Assembly (NCBI GenBank): GCA_937863565.1
Contig: CALMGJ010000014.1
Location: forward strand, 87,817 to 139,190
Reading direction: 5' to 3'
Source: an uncultured bacterium
GTDB lineage: Bacteria; AUK180
Length of the DNA: 51,374 nt
Shown: piece after piece, positions 25,001 through 31,986 of the stretch
Numbering within the stretch: position 1 is the stretch's first letter
How the letters are laid out: each line of letters opens with the position of its first letter
Notes under the pieces: generated by a model
The model's input: the letters and a program-made list of their open reading frames with translations, nothing else
Databases searched by the model: none
What the model was told of the DNA's origin: nothing
Position numbers and translations under genes: made by a program

Positions 25001-25918
25001 TCACCTCTCTCTTTCATATCCGTCTATCGGTCTGATCGTTCCGTGTTCCCGCAGCCATTCCGCATACTTATGGCCGTGTTTTTGCGCGTTCTCGTCGCTT
25101 TCCTCGATATACCGTATATAACAATTTCTTTTAATGCGTTCGGATATTTTCCCCGCCGGAGCGTGCGGCTCATCCCAGATGTCTTTAATATCCTCCATTT
25201 TATTATTGCTTGTTATTATCAGTCGCACGGGCCGTGAGAACAGCTCTTTCAGGAGCGCTCGCGGTTTGGTCCTCGTCCATTCTTCGAGCCGGTACACGTC
25301 TTCAATTATATCGTCGATGATGAATAGTTTTTCTGCAGTGAGCGAGGCCATCATTTCCGAGAATTTTGGCAGGTCCCAGGCCACGGCCCCGTTCAATGGG
25401 ACGAATACCGCAGACCGGCCCGTGTATAGGATATATTCCCTGGCGAGTTCCACGGCGTATTTTGTCTTTCCCGCCTGTATCCGGCCGGGAATGAACAGGT
25501 TCCGCCCCTCTTTTATGAGTTTTTCGCGGTATATTCCGTATTCCTTGGTCGTTTTGAGCGGCCCCCTTAGAAAATTGGGGAGTGTTTTCGAGAATCCGTT
25601 CATCTTCTCGATCCGGTACTCGAGGTCGTTCGCTGCGCTGCGTACGATCTCTCTCATGCGGTATTCCTCTCTGAGCGCGTCCCATTCCTTTTCGGGACTT
25701 TTCCGTATAGTATATTCGATCAGCGGAGTGACTTTATGCCAGGCGGTCTGTGCTTTGATCGCGTCCGAGAGGTCGAATATTTCTGATAGCGCCTCGTATA
25801 TCTTCTTTATGTCATATCCGTTCGGCGCTCGCATGATCGTTAAAAGTTCGGAGGCCTGCTTTTTGATGTCCCGTTCTTTTTTCATTTCACTCCACACTTC
25901 ACATACCGCACTCTTCAT
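25001..25918 (-). CDS. DnaC/IstB-like AAA+ helicase loader
   Basis: A 305-residue protein from ATG 25918 (ATGA overlap); a later ATG at 25885 with GGAG close by is possible. The AAA+ motifs are in the C-terminal half: Walker A GRIQAGKT (145-152), Walker B FIIDD (Asp202/203), sensor I IITSNN (235-240), and a possible arginine finger in ISERIKR. The N-terminal half is helical and may bind the helicase. Such proteins deliver host DnaB to the phage origin, fitting with the initiator gene and iterons upstream in the same operon. The helicase itself is not encoded here. Confidence 0.8.
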   Translation of the reverse strand: MKSAVCEVWSEMKKERDIKKQASELLTIMRAPNGYDIKKIYEALSEIFDLSDAIKAQTAWHKVTPLIEYTIRKSPEKEWDALREEYRMREIVRSAANDLEYRIEKMNGFSKTLPNFLRGPLKTTKEYGIYREKLIKEGRNLFIPGRIQAGKTKYAVELAREYILYTGRSAVFVPLNGAVAWDLPKFSEMMASLTAEKLFIIDDIIEDVYRLEEWTRTKPRALLKELFSRPVRLIITSNNKMEDIKDIWDEPHAPAGKISERIKRNCYIRYIEESDENAQKHGHKYAEWLREHGTIRPIDGYERER

Positions 25919-26208
25919 ATTTTTTCGCACATCTGTATATAGAATCTTTGGGGGTCTTCTATTTCGGCGGGCAATACTCTCATCATTTCGAGCGGCAGTT
26001 CATAGAATTCCGTCAGTCTCCGCTGCACTTTTTCAAGCGTCACGTTGTCCAGGATATGCGGCGTATCGATCCTCACCTGTTCGGCCCGGAAGCCGTTCCT
26101 GAAAACGCTCACAGCCTCCACTTCAACGATATCCCGCAGGACGACTTTCATGGTTTGCTTTCCGAACACGGTCCCGCCGTGCCGGGAAAGGAAATTCCCT
26201 TTTCTCAT
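25915..26208 (-). CDS. Hypothetical phage protein
   Basis: A 97-residue protein with a strong AAGGAGG 4 nt before the ATG, joined by ATGA overlaps to the recombinase before it and the loader after it. It has a mixed fold with VVLRDIVEVEAVSVF strands and a helical middle. No family is recognised. The tight coupling suggests work in replication or recombination. Confidence 0.6.
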   Translation of the reverse strand: MRKGNFLSRHGGTVFGKQTMKVVLRDIVEVEAVSVFRNGFRAEQVRIDTPHILDNVTLEKVQRRLTEFYELPLEMMRVLPAEIEDPQRFYIQMCEKI

Positions 26209-27125
26209 AGATCCTCCTTTTTATGTGCTTTTTTATTTTTCAAAAATGAATTAAAATCGATGATCGCTTTTTTCTGTACTGCGCGGAGCACCGCTTCCGA
26301 CATTGCATAGTATTTCTGGAGCGTTTCTCTGGTCATTCCGGCCACGGCGCAGATCTGGCCCTCCGGCACATGCGCATTGATGAGGTGCGTCACGAAACTG
26401 GCGCGGAATACGTGCGGATGGTTTTCCTGGTACCCGGCCGCGGTGAGCGCCTTTCTGATCGCCATATAGGCTTCTTGGCGGCTCCATTTTTTAGGGCTGC
26501 GCAATTGCGAGAACAGATACGGCGATATTATGGTTTTTTGTGTCGCGTAGTTCTCAATGATCGACATCACGGCGCTGTCTATGAGGTTTTTACGCTCGGT
26601 GTTCGTCTTCGTTTGCCGGAAATGGACATAATAGTCTTTGTGTGTCTGTCCGAATCTCCGCGAGCGTTTTTCCTCTATATAGGTATGTTTCTGTGTGCCG
26701 TCGAGGCGTATTGAGAGCGCCTCGGAGAGCCGGCAGCCGGTTGCGATCAGGAGTGACACGAGCGCCAATGTCCGCGCTTCGCGCTCGGGATGGTCCTCCA
26801 GAATTGCCAGCAGTTCGCCGATCTCTTCTTTGGTCATGGCTTTGGCCTCTTTTTTCTCGCGGCGCGGCGCTTTGAAGTTCAGAATCTCGTGAGGGATCCC
26901 GAGGCGGTCCAGGAATTTGAACCATGTCACGAGATAATAATACTTGGATACTCGCGTATTCACGCTGTTCCCCCGGTTCCTCTCTCCGTTCAGGAATTCG
27001 TACGCGTTCGGGGATTCTCCGTATTGACGGATAGCGAGCTTATAGGCGTTCACGGTATTCGGGGAGTAGTTCAATGATATCAGATACTCCTCGAATTTCG
27101 AAACGGTTTCAGGTTCTATGTTCAT
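26205..27125 (-). CDS. Second tyrosine recombinase (XerC/D-like), one active-site position changed
   Basis: A 306-residue protein with a SAM-like N-terminal core-binding domain (residues 1-85) and a catalytic domain (100-290). It shows Arg132 (ATGCRLSE), Lys173 (RQTKTN), His238 and Arg241 (HVFR), and Tyr272 or 273 (LQKYYAM). The LGH motif reads AGM, so the fifth catalytic position is Met264 instead of His or Trp. It may resolve phage dimers or invert a segment; the main integrase is the 305-aa protein at the right end. A structured element lies immediately upstream. The start ATG 27125 has GGCGGA 5 nt upstream. Confidence 0.8.
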   Translation of the reverse strand: MNIEPETVSKFEEYLISLNYSPNTVNAYKLAIRQYGESPNAYEFLNGERNRGNSVNTRVSKYYYLVTWFKFLDRLGIPHEILNFKAPRREKKEAKAMTKEEIGELLAILEDHPEREARTLALVSLLIATGCRLSEALSIRLDGTQKHTYIEEKRSRRFGQTHKDYYVHFRQTKTNTERKNLIDSAVMSIIENYATQKTIISPYLFSQLRSPKKWSRQEAYMAIRKALTAAGYQENHPHVFRASFVTHLINAHVPEGQICAVAGMTRETLQKYYAMSEAVLRAVQKKAIIDFNSFLKNKKAHKKEDL

Positions 27126-27147
27126 TATTCCGCCATATAATCTTTAA

Positions 27148-27298
27148 GTGTGGTGCGGGGGGCGGAAGCCCCCCGCTAAAGCCGCAGGCCCTTGCCTATT
27201 CAGCCCGCTGTTAGCCGTTTTAAAAACGGAGCGGCCGCTCCGCCCAGGCCAGGGGAAGATATGGCAAGCCCTCGCCTGTTTTTGGGTGCGCCCCACAC
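27148..27298. other. 151-bp multi-stem structured element (ncRNA, leader or MITE-like)
   Basis: Nested complementary segments are visible by eye: outer GTGTGG (27148-27153) with CCACAC (27293-27298); a perfect 9-bp hairpin GCGGGGGGC/GCCCCCCGC with GGAA loop (27155-27176); a long-range pair CAGGC.CTTGCC (27185-27196) with GGCAAG.....GCCTG (27263-27278); CCGTTTT A AAAACGG (27215-27229); and the palindrome GGAGCGGCCGCTCC (27228-27241). It fills the 197-bp gap before the second recombinase. No protein frame of quality crosses it. It could be a small RNA, a leader controlling the recombinase, or a short mobile element with terminal inverted repeats. Confidence 0.6.
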
Positions 27299-27322
27299 AA
27301 AAAGGGGGTTTTAATTGTATTT

Positions 27323-27637
27323 TCATTCTTGCTTGTACCAGACGGGATGTTCTACGAACTCTGCCAGGTCTAATAGATCGCGGTTGTTTTCATCGAGCAC
27401 ATCGATCATATATTCCTTTTTCAGCATTTCGCGGTTCTTTTTCACGCGGTCGCGAAGCTGTGTTGAGATGTATTGCCGGTCTACAGGCGTGATATTATGT
27501 CTGTTCAGTATATCCGTCAGGTTCCGGATCAGCCACTTCATTGTTTCGCGATCGAGCGTACCGGTCAGCCCGCGGATGATGTCTTTTTTTATCGCCTCGA
27601 CCGGCAAACCGTTCTTGATTGTTTGTTCGGTGTTCAT
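27323..27637 (-). CDS. Hypothetical phage protein, helical
   Basis: A 104-residue charged protein, all helix by eye, with AGGAG 7 nt before the ATG. It contains TMKWLIRNLTDILNRH and a basic NREMLKKEY segment. No family is recognised. It lies between a membrane-protein gene and the structured element. A 7-nt-period repeat is not seen here. Confidence 0.6.
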   Translation of the reverse strand: MNTEQTIKNGLPVEAIKKDIIRGLTGTLDRETMKWLIRNLTDILNRHNITPVDRQYISTQLRDRVKKNREMLKKEYMIDVLDENNRDLLDLAEFVEHPVWYKQE

Positions 27638-27659
27638 ATTGTTCTCCTGGTTTTTTGGG

Positions 27660-27710
27660 AAGGTGGGGAGACGGGGCGAGAGATAGTTCAGGAGCCGTAC
27701 TCCCCACCTT
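27660..27710. repeat. 11-bp perfect inverted repeat in a leader
   Basis: AAGGTGGGGAG (27660-27670) and CTCCCCACCTT (27700-27710) pair perfectly around a 29-nt loop. The element fills the gap before the 104-aa gene, with the Shine-Dalgarno just after it. No T-run follows on either strand. Confidence 0.6.
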
Positions 27711-27718
27711 GATTGTCA

Positions 27719-28078
27719 TTATTTCAACGCCTCGATAAAGGTCTGCACCCAGCCCTCGCTGAATATCTTCCCCAGGGCATTGGTCGCGCCCATGATCCAG
27801 CCGTTATTGTGGATCAGAAGAAGGCAGATATCGGCGATCACATATCCGATCGCGCGGGCGGCCACATCGGCTATGCTGAATTTCCGCACCGTGAGGAGGT
27901 CCAGGACCTCGATCAGGATGGCGATGAACAGCGCGGGTATTATGCCGGCCGTCCAGGGTGCCCGAAAGACGGTGACGAAGATCGTGGCCAGGAACACCAT
28001 CAGGGCGAGTCCGTAGATGATATTCCGCACAAAGTCGCACATCAGGAAGGCTTTGACCTTCCGCATGAATTCTTTCAT
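27719..28078 (-). CDS. Three-span membrane protein, holin candidate
   Basis: A 119-residue protein with a basic N-terminus, about three hydrophobic segments (residues 18-37, 42-60, 72-90) and a short tail. Size and topology match class I holins, and the M15 endolysin candidate lies in the same early block. The start overlaps the YopX stop (ATGA). It could equally be an unrelated membrane protein. Confidence 0.6.
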   Translation of the reverse strand: MKEFMRKVKAFLMCDFVRNIIYGLALMVFLATIFVTVFRAPWTAGIIPALFIAILIEVLDLLTVRKFSIADVAARAIGYVIADICLLLIHNNGWIMGATNALGKIFSEGWVQTFIEALK

Positions 28079-28572
28079 ATTCTTTCCTCCGTATTTAACA
28101 GCTCCGGGTTTTCAAAGATATTCCCGATAACTTCAAGCCCGTGGGGGACGAAAAGATTGCACGGATATCCCATGATTTGAAATCCTGCGGCGTCAGTATT
28201 CCATTGAATATGGCTTATTATTTCGGGTGTGTATAAGGATCGTACTTTCATAATATCGCCGGCGTAAATTTCTTTACCGTTTTTATCTATCAATCCGGTA
28301 TATAACCCTACCGTCTGGACAATCACCGGTTGACAAATTATTTTCCCCGGCATTCCATCTATGCGCTCTATACCCTCTTCTATTTTTGGGGTACCCGTTG
28401 AATCAACAAAGTAAAATCCATAAACCCACCGCGTCCCATCAAAATGAATCCCGCGGACCTTGATAAAAACGGTGCTGTATATAGGGGGACAACGACGGAT
28501 AGAATCATAAAAAGGACAGGATTCAAACCGGATATTTTGCATATCATCCCTCTTAGTCTTTTTCTTGTTCAT
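28075..28572 (-). CDS. YopX family protein
   Basis: A 165-residue protein. The central LYTGLIDKNGKEIYAGDIM motif and the final HGLEVIGNIFENPELL are the signature of the YopX family of phage and mobile-element proteins. The function of the family is not known. The N-terminus WVYGFYF.. is also typical. GAGG lies 6 nt before the ATG, and the gene overlaps the previous one by 20 nt. Confidence 0.85.
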   Translation of the reverse strand: MNKKKTKRDDMQNIRFESCPFYDSIRRCPPIYSTVFIKVRGIHFDGTRWVYGFYFVDSTGTPKIEEGIERIDGMPGKIICQPVIVQTVGLYTGLIDKNGKEIYAGDIMKVRSLYTPEIISHIQWNTDAAGFQIMGYPCNLFVPHGLEVIGNIFENPELLNTEERI

Positions 28573-28855
28573 TTATTTCCTCCCCGTTATTTTTGCTCTT
28601 TAGACATGCTTCGGCATATTGGGAGTACATTGCGGCGGAGTGGCACCAAACTCTCGCGTTCTTGGAATAATTATGCCGATTTCGACGCAAATGATTTTCT
28701 CCTTCAGCCCTTGAGCAGAACGGGCCTGTGAGCATCGTCGCAATATTAAACAGCCCGAAATCATCCAATTTAAAATTCTGTCGCGGGTCGATAATTATCC
28801 ACCACGGAGCACGGGTGATCTCATTGTCTTCTGATATTTCTAGATGTATTTTCAT
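28553..28855 (-). CDS. Hypothetical phage protein
   Basis: A 100-residue protein from ATG 28855 (ATGA overlap, GGAGGGG upstream). It contains a beta segment with PWWIIIDPRQ and a helical second half with several Asn, His and Cys. No family is recognised. It lies between the DUF5131 and YopX genes, a neighbourhood of small accessory proteins in many phages. Confidence 0.55.
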   Translation of the reverse strand: MKIHLEISEDNEITRAPWWIIIDPRQNFKLDDFGLFNIATMLTGPFCSRAEGENHLRRNRHNYSKNARVWCHSAAMYSQYAEACLKSKNNGEEINEQEKD

Positions 28856-29727
28856 TCTATCCCCTCCCACGGATATTCATTCCATTCCTTTCCGTCAAGC
28901 TCACGCCCGGCGCGCTTTTTCCCAACACGGAACATTGTGACAAACGAATGAGTCCAGGAATTAAAAAGGTCACGGGATTCGCTCAATTCAGGGGCGGTAT
29001 ACGGCCCCCATTCTCCCCAGCCCTTGAAAAAGAACGGCACATTGTTCTGCACACAGGTATCTCTGATCTCCCGGACCCAGTCGGGGTGCATCGGCCGCGC
29101 ACCGGGCCCTGTCTCACCCCCGACGATCACCCACTCTATGCCGCGCCATCCTTCTGCAGTTGCGTGACCCCGTAGCATACGCTCCAGTGTTTTTGGGGAT
29201 ATACGGCCCAGCAACGGTTCGAATGAAATAAATTTGTGTCTCGCAGGCAGCTCCTTTAGTGTGTGGACTCGTGAGGCCAGACGGTAGGGGTCCTCGGCCG
29301 ATATGCCAAACCAGACGTTTTCCGGCCAGGTAGGATTGGTTATTTTATCCCAGTCAGCCCAGCGGACGGGACATTTTGTCAAGATCATAAATTTATGTCG
29401 TTCACACTCCTGCATTACCGAGAATATGTCCCAAATACCCCGCATTGTATGGTGATATTTCAAAGTGAGCGGTGCGGGCTCTTTTGGGATCATCTCCCCC
29501 ATAGAGTTCACAAAAAATGTCGTAGGGCGCTTGATTTTTCTTGGGTAATAGGTTTTATGTATCTGATGCACAATCTGATCAAAGGGCTGTTGATATGCGC
29601 CCATCCCTTGCAAGCGTGCGGCCATCCGCCGGGCATAGCAGTGATCACAGCCCGGCGAAAACGGCCCATCACAGCCGACGATCGGGTTCCAGACCTGGTC
29701 CGCCCATTCGATTTTAGTTTTGCTCAT
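28852..29727 (-). CDS. DUF5131 family protein (phage Gp37/Gp68)
   Basis: A 291-residue protein. The start KIEWADQVWNPIVGC and the cluster C19-x7-C27-x2-C30-Y (SPGCDHCYA) are the hallmarks of the Gp37/Gp68 family, as are WFGISAED, the SFEPLLG stretch and WVIVGGETG. The Cys cluster and barrel-like order resemble radical-SAM folds, so a nucleotide- or metal-linked enzyme is possible, but no activity is established to my knowledge. Start and stop overlap neighbours by ATGA. Confidence 0.85.
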   Translation of the reverse strand: MSKTKIEWADQVWNPIVGCDGPFSPGCDHCYARRMAARLQGMGAYQQPFDQIVHQIHKTYYPRKIKRPTTFFVNSMGEMIPKEPAPLTLKYHHTMRGIWDIFSVMQECERHKFMILTKCPVRWADWDKITNPTWPENVWFGISAEDPYRLASRVHTLKELPARHKFISFEPLLGRISPKTLERMLRGHATAEGWRGIEWVIVGGETGPGARPMHPDWVREIRDTCVQNNVPFFFKGWGEWGPYTAPELSESRDLFNSWTHSFVTMFRVGKKRAGRELDGKEWNEYPWEGIE

Positions 29728-30555
29728 TTATCCCCTCCCCTTTCATCAATTCTTTTAATGACCTTAAAAATTTCCATTGCCACTTGCGGAACGATGGAGT
29801 TCCCAAGCGCTTTCAATCGTTCTGTCCTATGTCTGGATTTTGACAATTTAAGTCCGTCCAGTGCCGCGGGTAGCCCATCATCCACTCCACAAAGTTCGGT
29901 TGCAATCTCATGCCATGCTCTCCGCCAGCCCACCGTTGTATATGCTCTACCATATTGACTCCGCGGCCGTGTCTCAACCGTGATTGGAACGCTTTCGAGT
30001 TCTGACCGTACATACTGCGAAAATCCCTTCGTGTCGGTGTCGGAATTAAAGGAATCGACGCGAGCAATAATCCAAACCCTTTCCCTTTTGTGCGGAGCGT
30101 TGACGCTCGCAGCAGGAATAATAAACGGCTGGACTGCGTAAGCAATATCTTCCAGATCAATACACATTTGCTCGAATACCAGCCCCCCCCCCAATATTAA
30201 TAATTCCGCGAACATTCTCCGCCACGACCCAGCGTGGACGAATTTCTCGTATAACTCGCAGCAGTTCCGGCCAGAGATGGCGTTCGTCTGCCGTGCTGCG
30301 TCGCTGCCCGGCGTAGCTAAAAGGCTGGCATGGATAGCCTGCCGTGATAAGGTTGATGATTTCCCCGCTGAAAAATTCTTGTTTAAGTTCTCTAACGTCC
30401 CCATATATTTTGGCTCCCGGGAATCTTAATCCCAATAATCGTTGACAGTATTGATCGATATCACAAAACCCGACACATTCATATTCTTTTCCCCAAACCC
30501 ATGAAGCGGCAAGCGCAAAACCTCCGATACCGCTGAAAAGGTCGAGGTGTTTCAT
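29724..30555 (-). pseudogene. Cytosine-5 DNA methyltransferase, out of frame at a G10 tract (phase-variable)
   Basis: The protein is complete except for one frameshift. From ATG 30555 it shows motif I DLFSGIGG, motif IV PCQPFS (catalytic Cys76) and motif VI ENV (113-115), then enters ten Gs (+ strand C 30183-30192). With ten Gs translation ends soon after at NVY. With nine, reading continues into LVFEQMCIDLEDIAY, PHKRERVWIIA (motif VIII) and KALGNSIVPQV (motif X), giving 276 residues. A long G-run at the only break is the classic sign of slipped-strand phase variation. A homopolymer miscount in the assembly would look the same. No endonuclease partner is seen. Confidence 0.85.
30183..30192. 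repeat. Homopolymer C10/G10 tract
   Basis: Ten C on the plus strand inside the cytosine methyltransferase. It is the longest G/C homopolymer I noticed in the window and sits exactly at the frame break. Confidence 0.9.
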
Positions 30556-30950
30556 CAAATCTCGTCCCCTCCCCTGCTCTCCTTCGCCCCGTCTCTTCGT
30601 ACAGATACAGGATGATCATGAACACGGTTTTTCGTCAGGAACACCGGCGGCTCGGCAACAGGACCCGGAGACGGAACGGCTTTCCCTTCTTCCTCGTCGC
30701 GCAACAATATACGATTCATTATGATCATTGGCGGGCTTTTGGCCGGATCCGATTCAAAATACCTCATCATATCCTGCTTCAACGAGTCTGTTAGGCCGAT
30801 TAGCTCCCAGAGATTGAACCCGTAATTGGCGCGGGTCATTTTTATTTTCCCGCCGGGCATAGCTCTTGAGACGATCAGCCAAACCTTGTCTCCTTCCTGA
30901 ACGTCGGCAGCGGCGAGCAGGTCTTTCAGCAATTTCTTATCTTCGCTCAT
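30555..30950 (-). CDS. Hypothetical phage protein
   Basis: A 131-residue protein from ATG 30950 (ATGA overlap, GGGAAG upstream); the longer frame upstream is a shadow of the neighbour. The N-terminus is helical, a compact strand region includes KVWLIVSRAMPGG, and the C-terminal 40 residues are Pro/Glu/Arg-rich and disordered. The stop overlaps the methyltransferase start (TGATG). No family is recognised. Confidence 0.55.
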   Translation of the reverse strand: MSEDKKLLKDLLAAADVQEGDKVWLIVSRAMPGGKIKMTRANYGFNLWELIGLTDSLKQDMMRYFESDPAKSPPMIIMNRILLRDEEEGKAVPSPGPVAEPPVFLTKNRVHDHPVSVRRDGAKESRGGDEI

Positions 30951-31234
30951 TTCTTCCCTTTTTTCCGCGAGGCATCTTCGTATCCGGCCCGGCCGGCCGC
31001 GGCCGATTTTTTCGAGGCCTTTCTTACTGGATAGTTGGGAATAGCGTTTTCCTGTTCGTGTTCGAAAGATACGAAGGCACGCTGTTCGGGATCCAAACCC
31101 AATTTTTTCAGTACCGCGCATACGATCTGCGAGGTTTCCCCGCATTCGAAGATCAATTCGCCCTTCTTCAGGTGCTTGGCGCGGCTCAGCCGGCCCACGA
31201 CACGTCCCAAAGCATCAACGATCTCGTTTTTCAT
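30947..31234 (-). CDS. Small basic phage protein
   Basis: A 95-residue protein with GGGAGG 5 nt before the ATG and ATGA overlaps on both sides. The first 60 residues look folded. The tail from about residue 65 is Lys/Arg/Ala-rich and probably binds nucleic acid. No family is recognised. Confidence 0.55.
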   Translation of the reverse strand: MKNEIVDALGRVVGRLSRAKHLKKGELIFECGETSQIVCAVLKKLGLDPEQRAFVSFEHEQENAIPNYPVRKASKKSAAAGRAGYEDASRKKGKK

Positions 31235-31986
31235 ATAACCTCCCTTTGCCCGGTGCGGGCTTGTATCTTTCTTTTCGATTTTTTTATGTATATCCGCGGA
31301 GTTTGCCGGGTATTAATATATATACCGATGGCCCGCGCGGACCGTGCATCGCCTTGGCACCCCCCTGTCGATGCGTTTCGGCCCGACCCGTTTTTAAAAC
31401 CTGTAGAGGCCCGGGAAACCCGTTTTTCATTTTTACGGGTAAAATGCACTGCCGGAGACCTTTTTAAGGTTCCTGAACCGTTCAGTGAACTCTGCGGGCC
31501 GCTTATCGCTGCGATATATTTTCTGAGATGGCATATATCGCCGCGCCCCGTTATTGTATTTTTCCGGATCGGGCCATTTTGGGAAATGTTTTTTCTCAAG
31601 GTCTTATCCGGGGTCCGCCCCGCTATAGTGAAAATCGGTTCCGATAATAATGCATTATCGGTCCGGAATTTATCGGCAAAACCGGGAAACCCGTTTTTTG
31701 ATGAATTTCGGCCTAATGAATGCCCGTTTTTTGATGTCCTTTTATTTCCTACAGTTCCGATAATATCTTCCTTTCCCGCCTTTGTTTCATAACTCGAAAA
31801 TCCCGTAAAATGCCCTTTGTAAGTCCTTATGTGTTCGGCTCGTTTTGAGTTCGTTTTTGCGTTTATTTTTGGGTTTTTTCTCATATATCGCGCACCCAAA
31901 AACATTGCAACCGTATATTCCTGTATTTGCGTCTTTTTTAATATTTTCTTACTATATGTTAGGAAACCGCTATTTATCTTTTTCAT
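31231..31986 (-). CDS. Open frame for a very basic, low-complexity protein, coding status uncertain
   Basis: A 251-codon frame is tied by ATGA overlaps to the initiator gene before it and the 95-aa gene after it, which argues for a gene. The product is rich in Lys, Arg, Asn, Ser, Thr and Gly, with no domain. In three 60-nt samples GC was highest at codon position 2, the opposite of the true genes around it. The stretch also holds a 17-bp direct repeat (CCGGGAAACCCGTTTTT at 31411 and 31682) and a hairpin (CCGATAAT/ATTATCGG, 31641-31661). It may be a fast-evolving basic protein or a structured non-coding stretch. A plus-strand frame over the same bases is judged a shadow. Confidence 0.35.
   Translation of the reverse strand: MKKINSGFLTYSKKILKKTQIQEYTVAMFLGARYMRKNPKINAKTNSKRAEHIRTYKGHFTGFSSYETKAGKEDIIGTVGNKRTSKNGHSLGRNSSKNGFPGFADKFRTDNALLSEPIFTIAGRTPDKTLRKNISQNGPIRKNTITGRGDICHLRKYIAAISGPQSSLNGSGTLKRSPAVHFTRKNEKRVSRASTGFKNGSGRNASTGGCQGDARSARAIGIYINTRQTPRIYIKKSKRKIQARTGQREVI

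Noticed and set aside
27148-27298. Integron attC site
   Set aside because: The stems are suggestive, but the conserved core-site words (RYYYAAC/GTTRRRY) do not match.
27495-27719. Minus-strand frame of 74 codons starting in a TAATG junction
   Set aside because: It overlaps the better 104-aa gene in another frame, runs through the 11-bp inverted repeat and has a Pro/Arg/His-rich product without a ribosome site.
30866-31792. Plus-strand open frame of 308 codons
   Set aside because: It runs antisense to three coupled genes and shows no good codon phase. The aromatic-rich product looks like a reverse-strand artefact.
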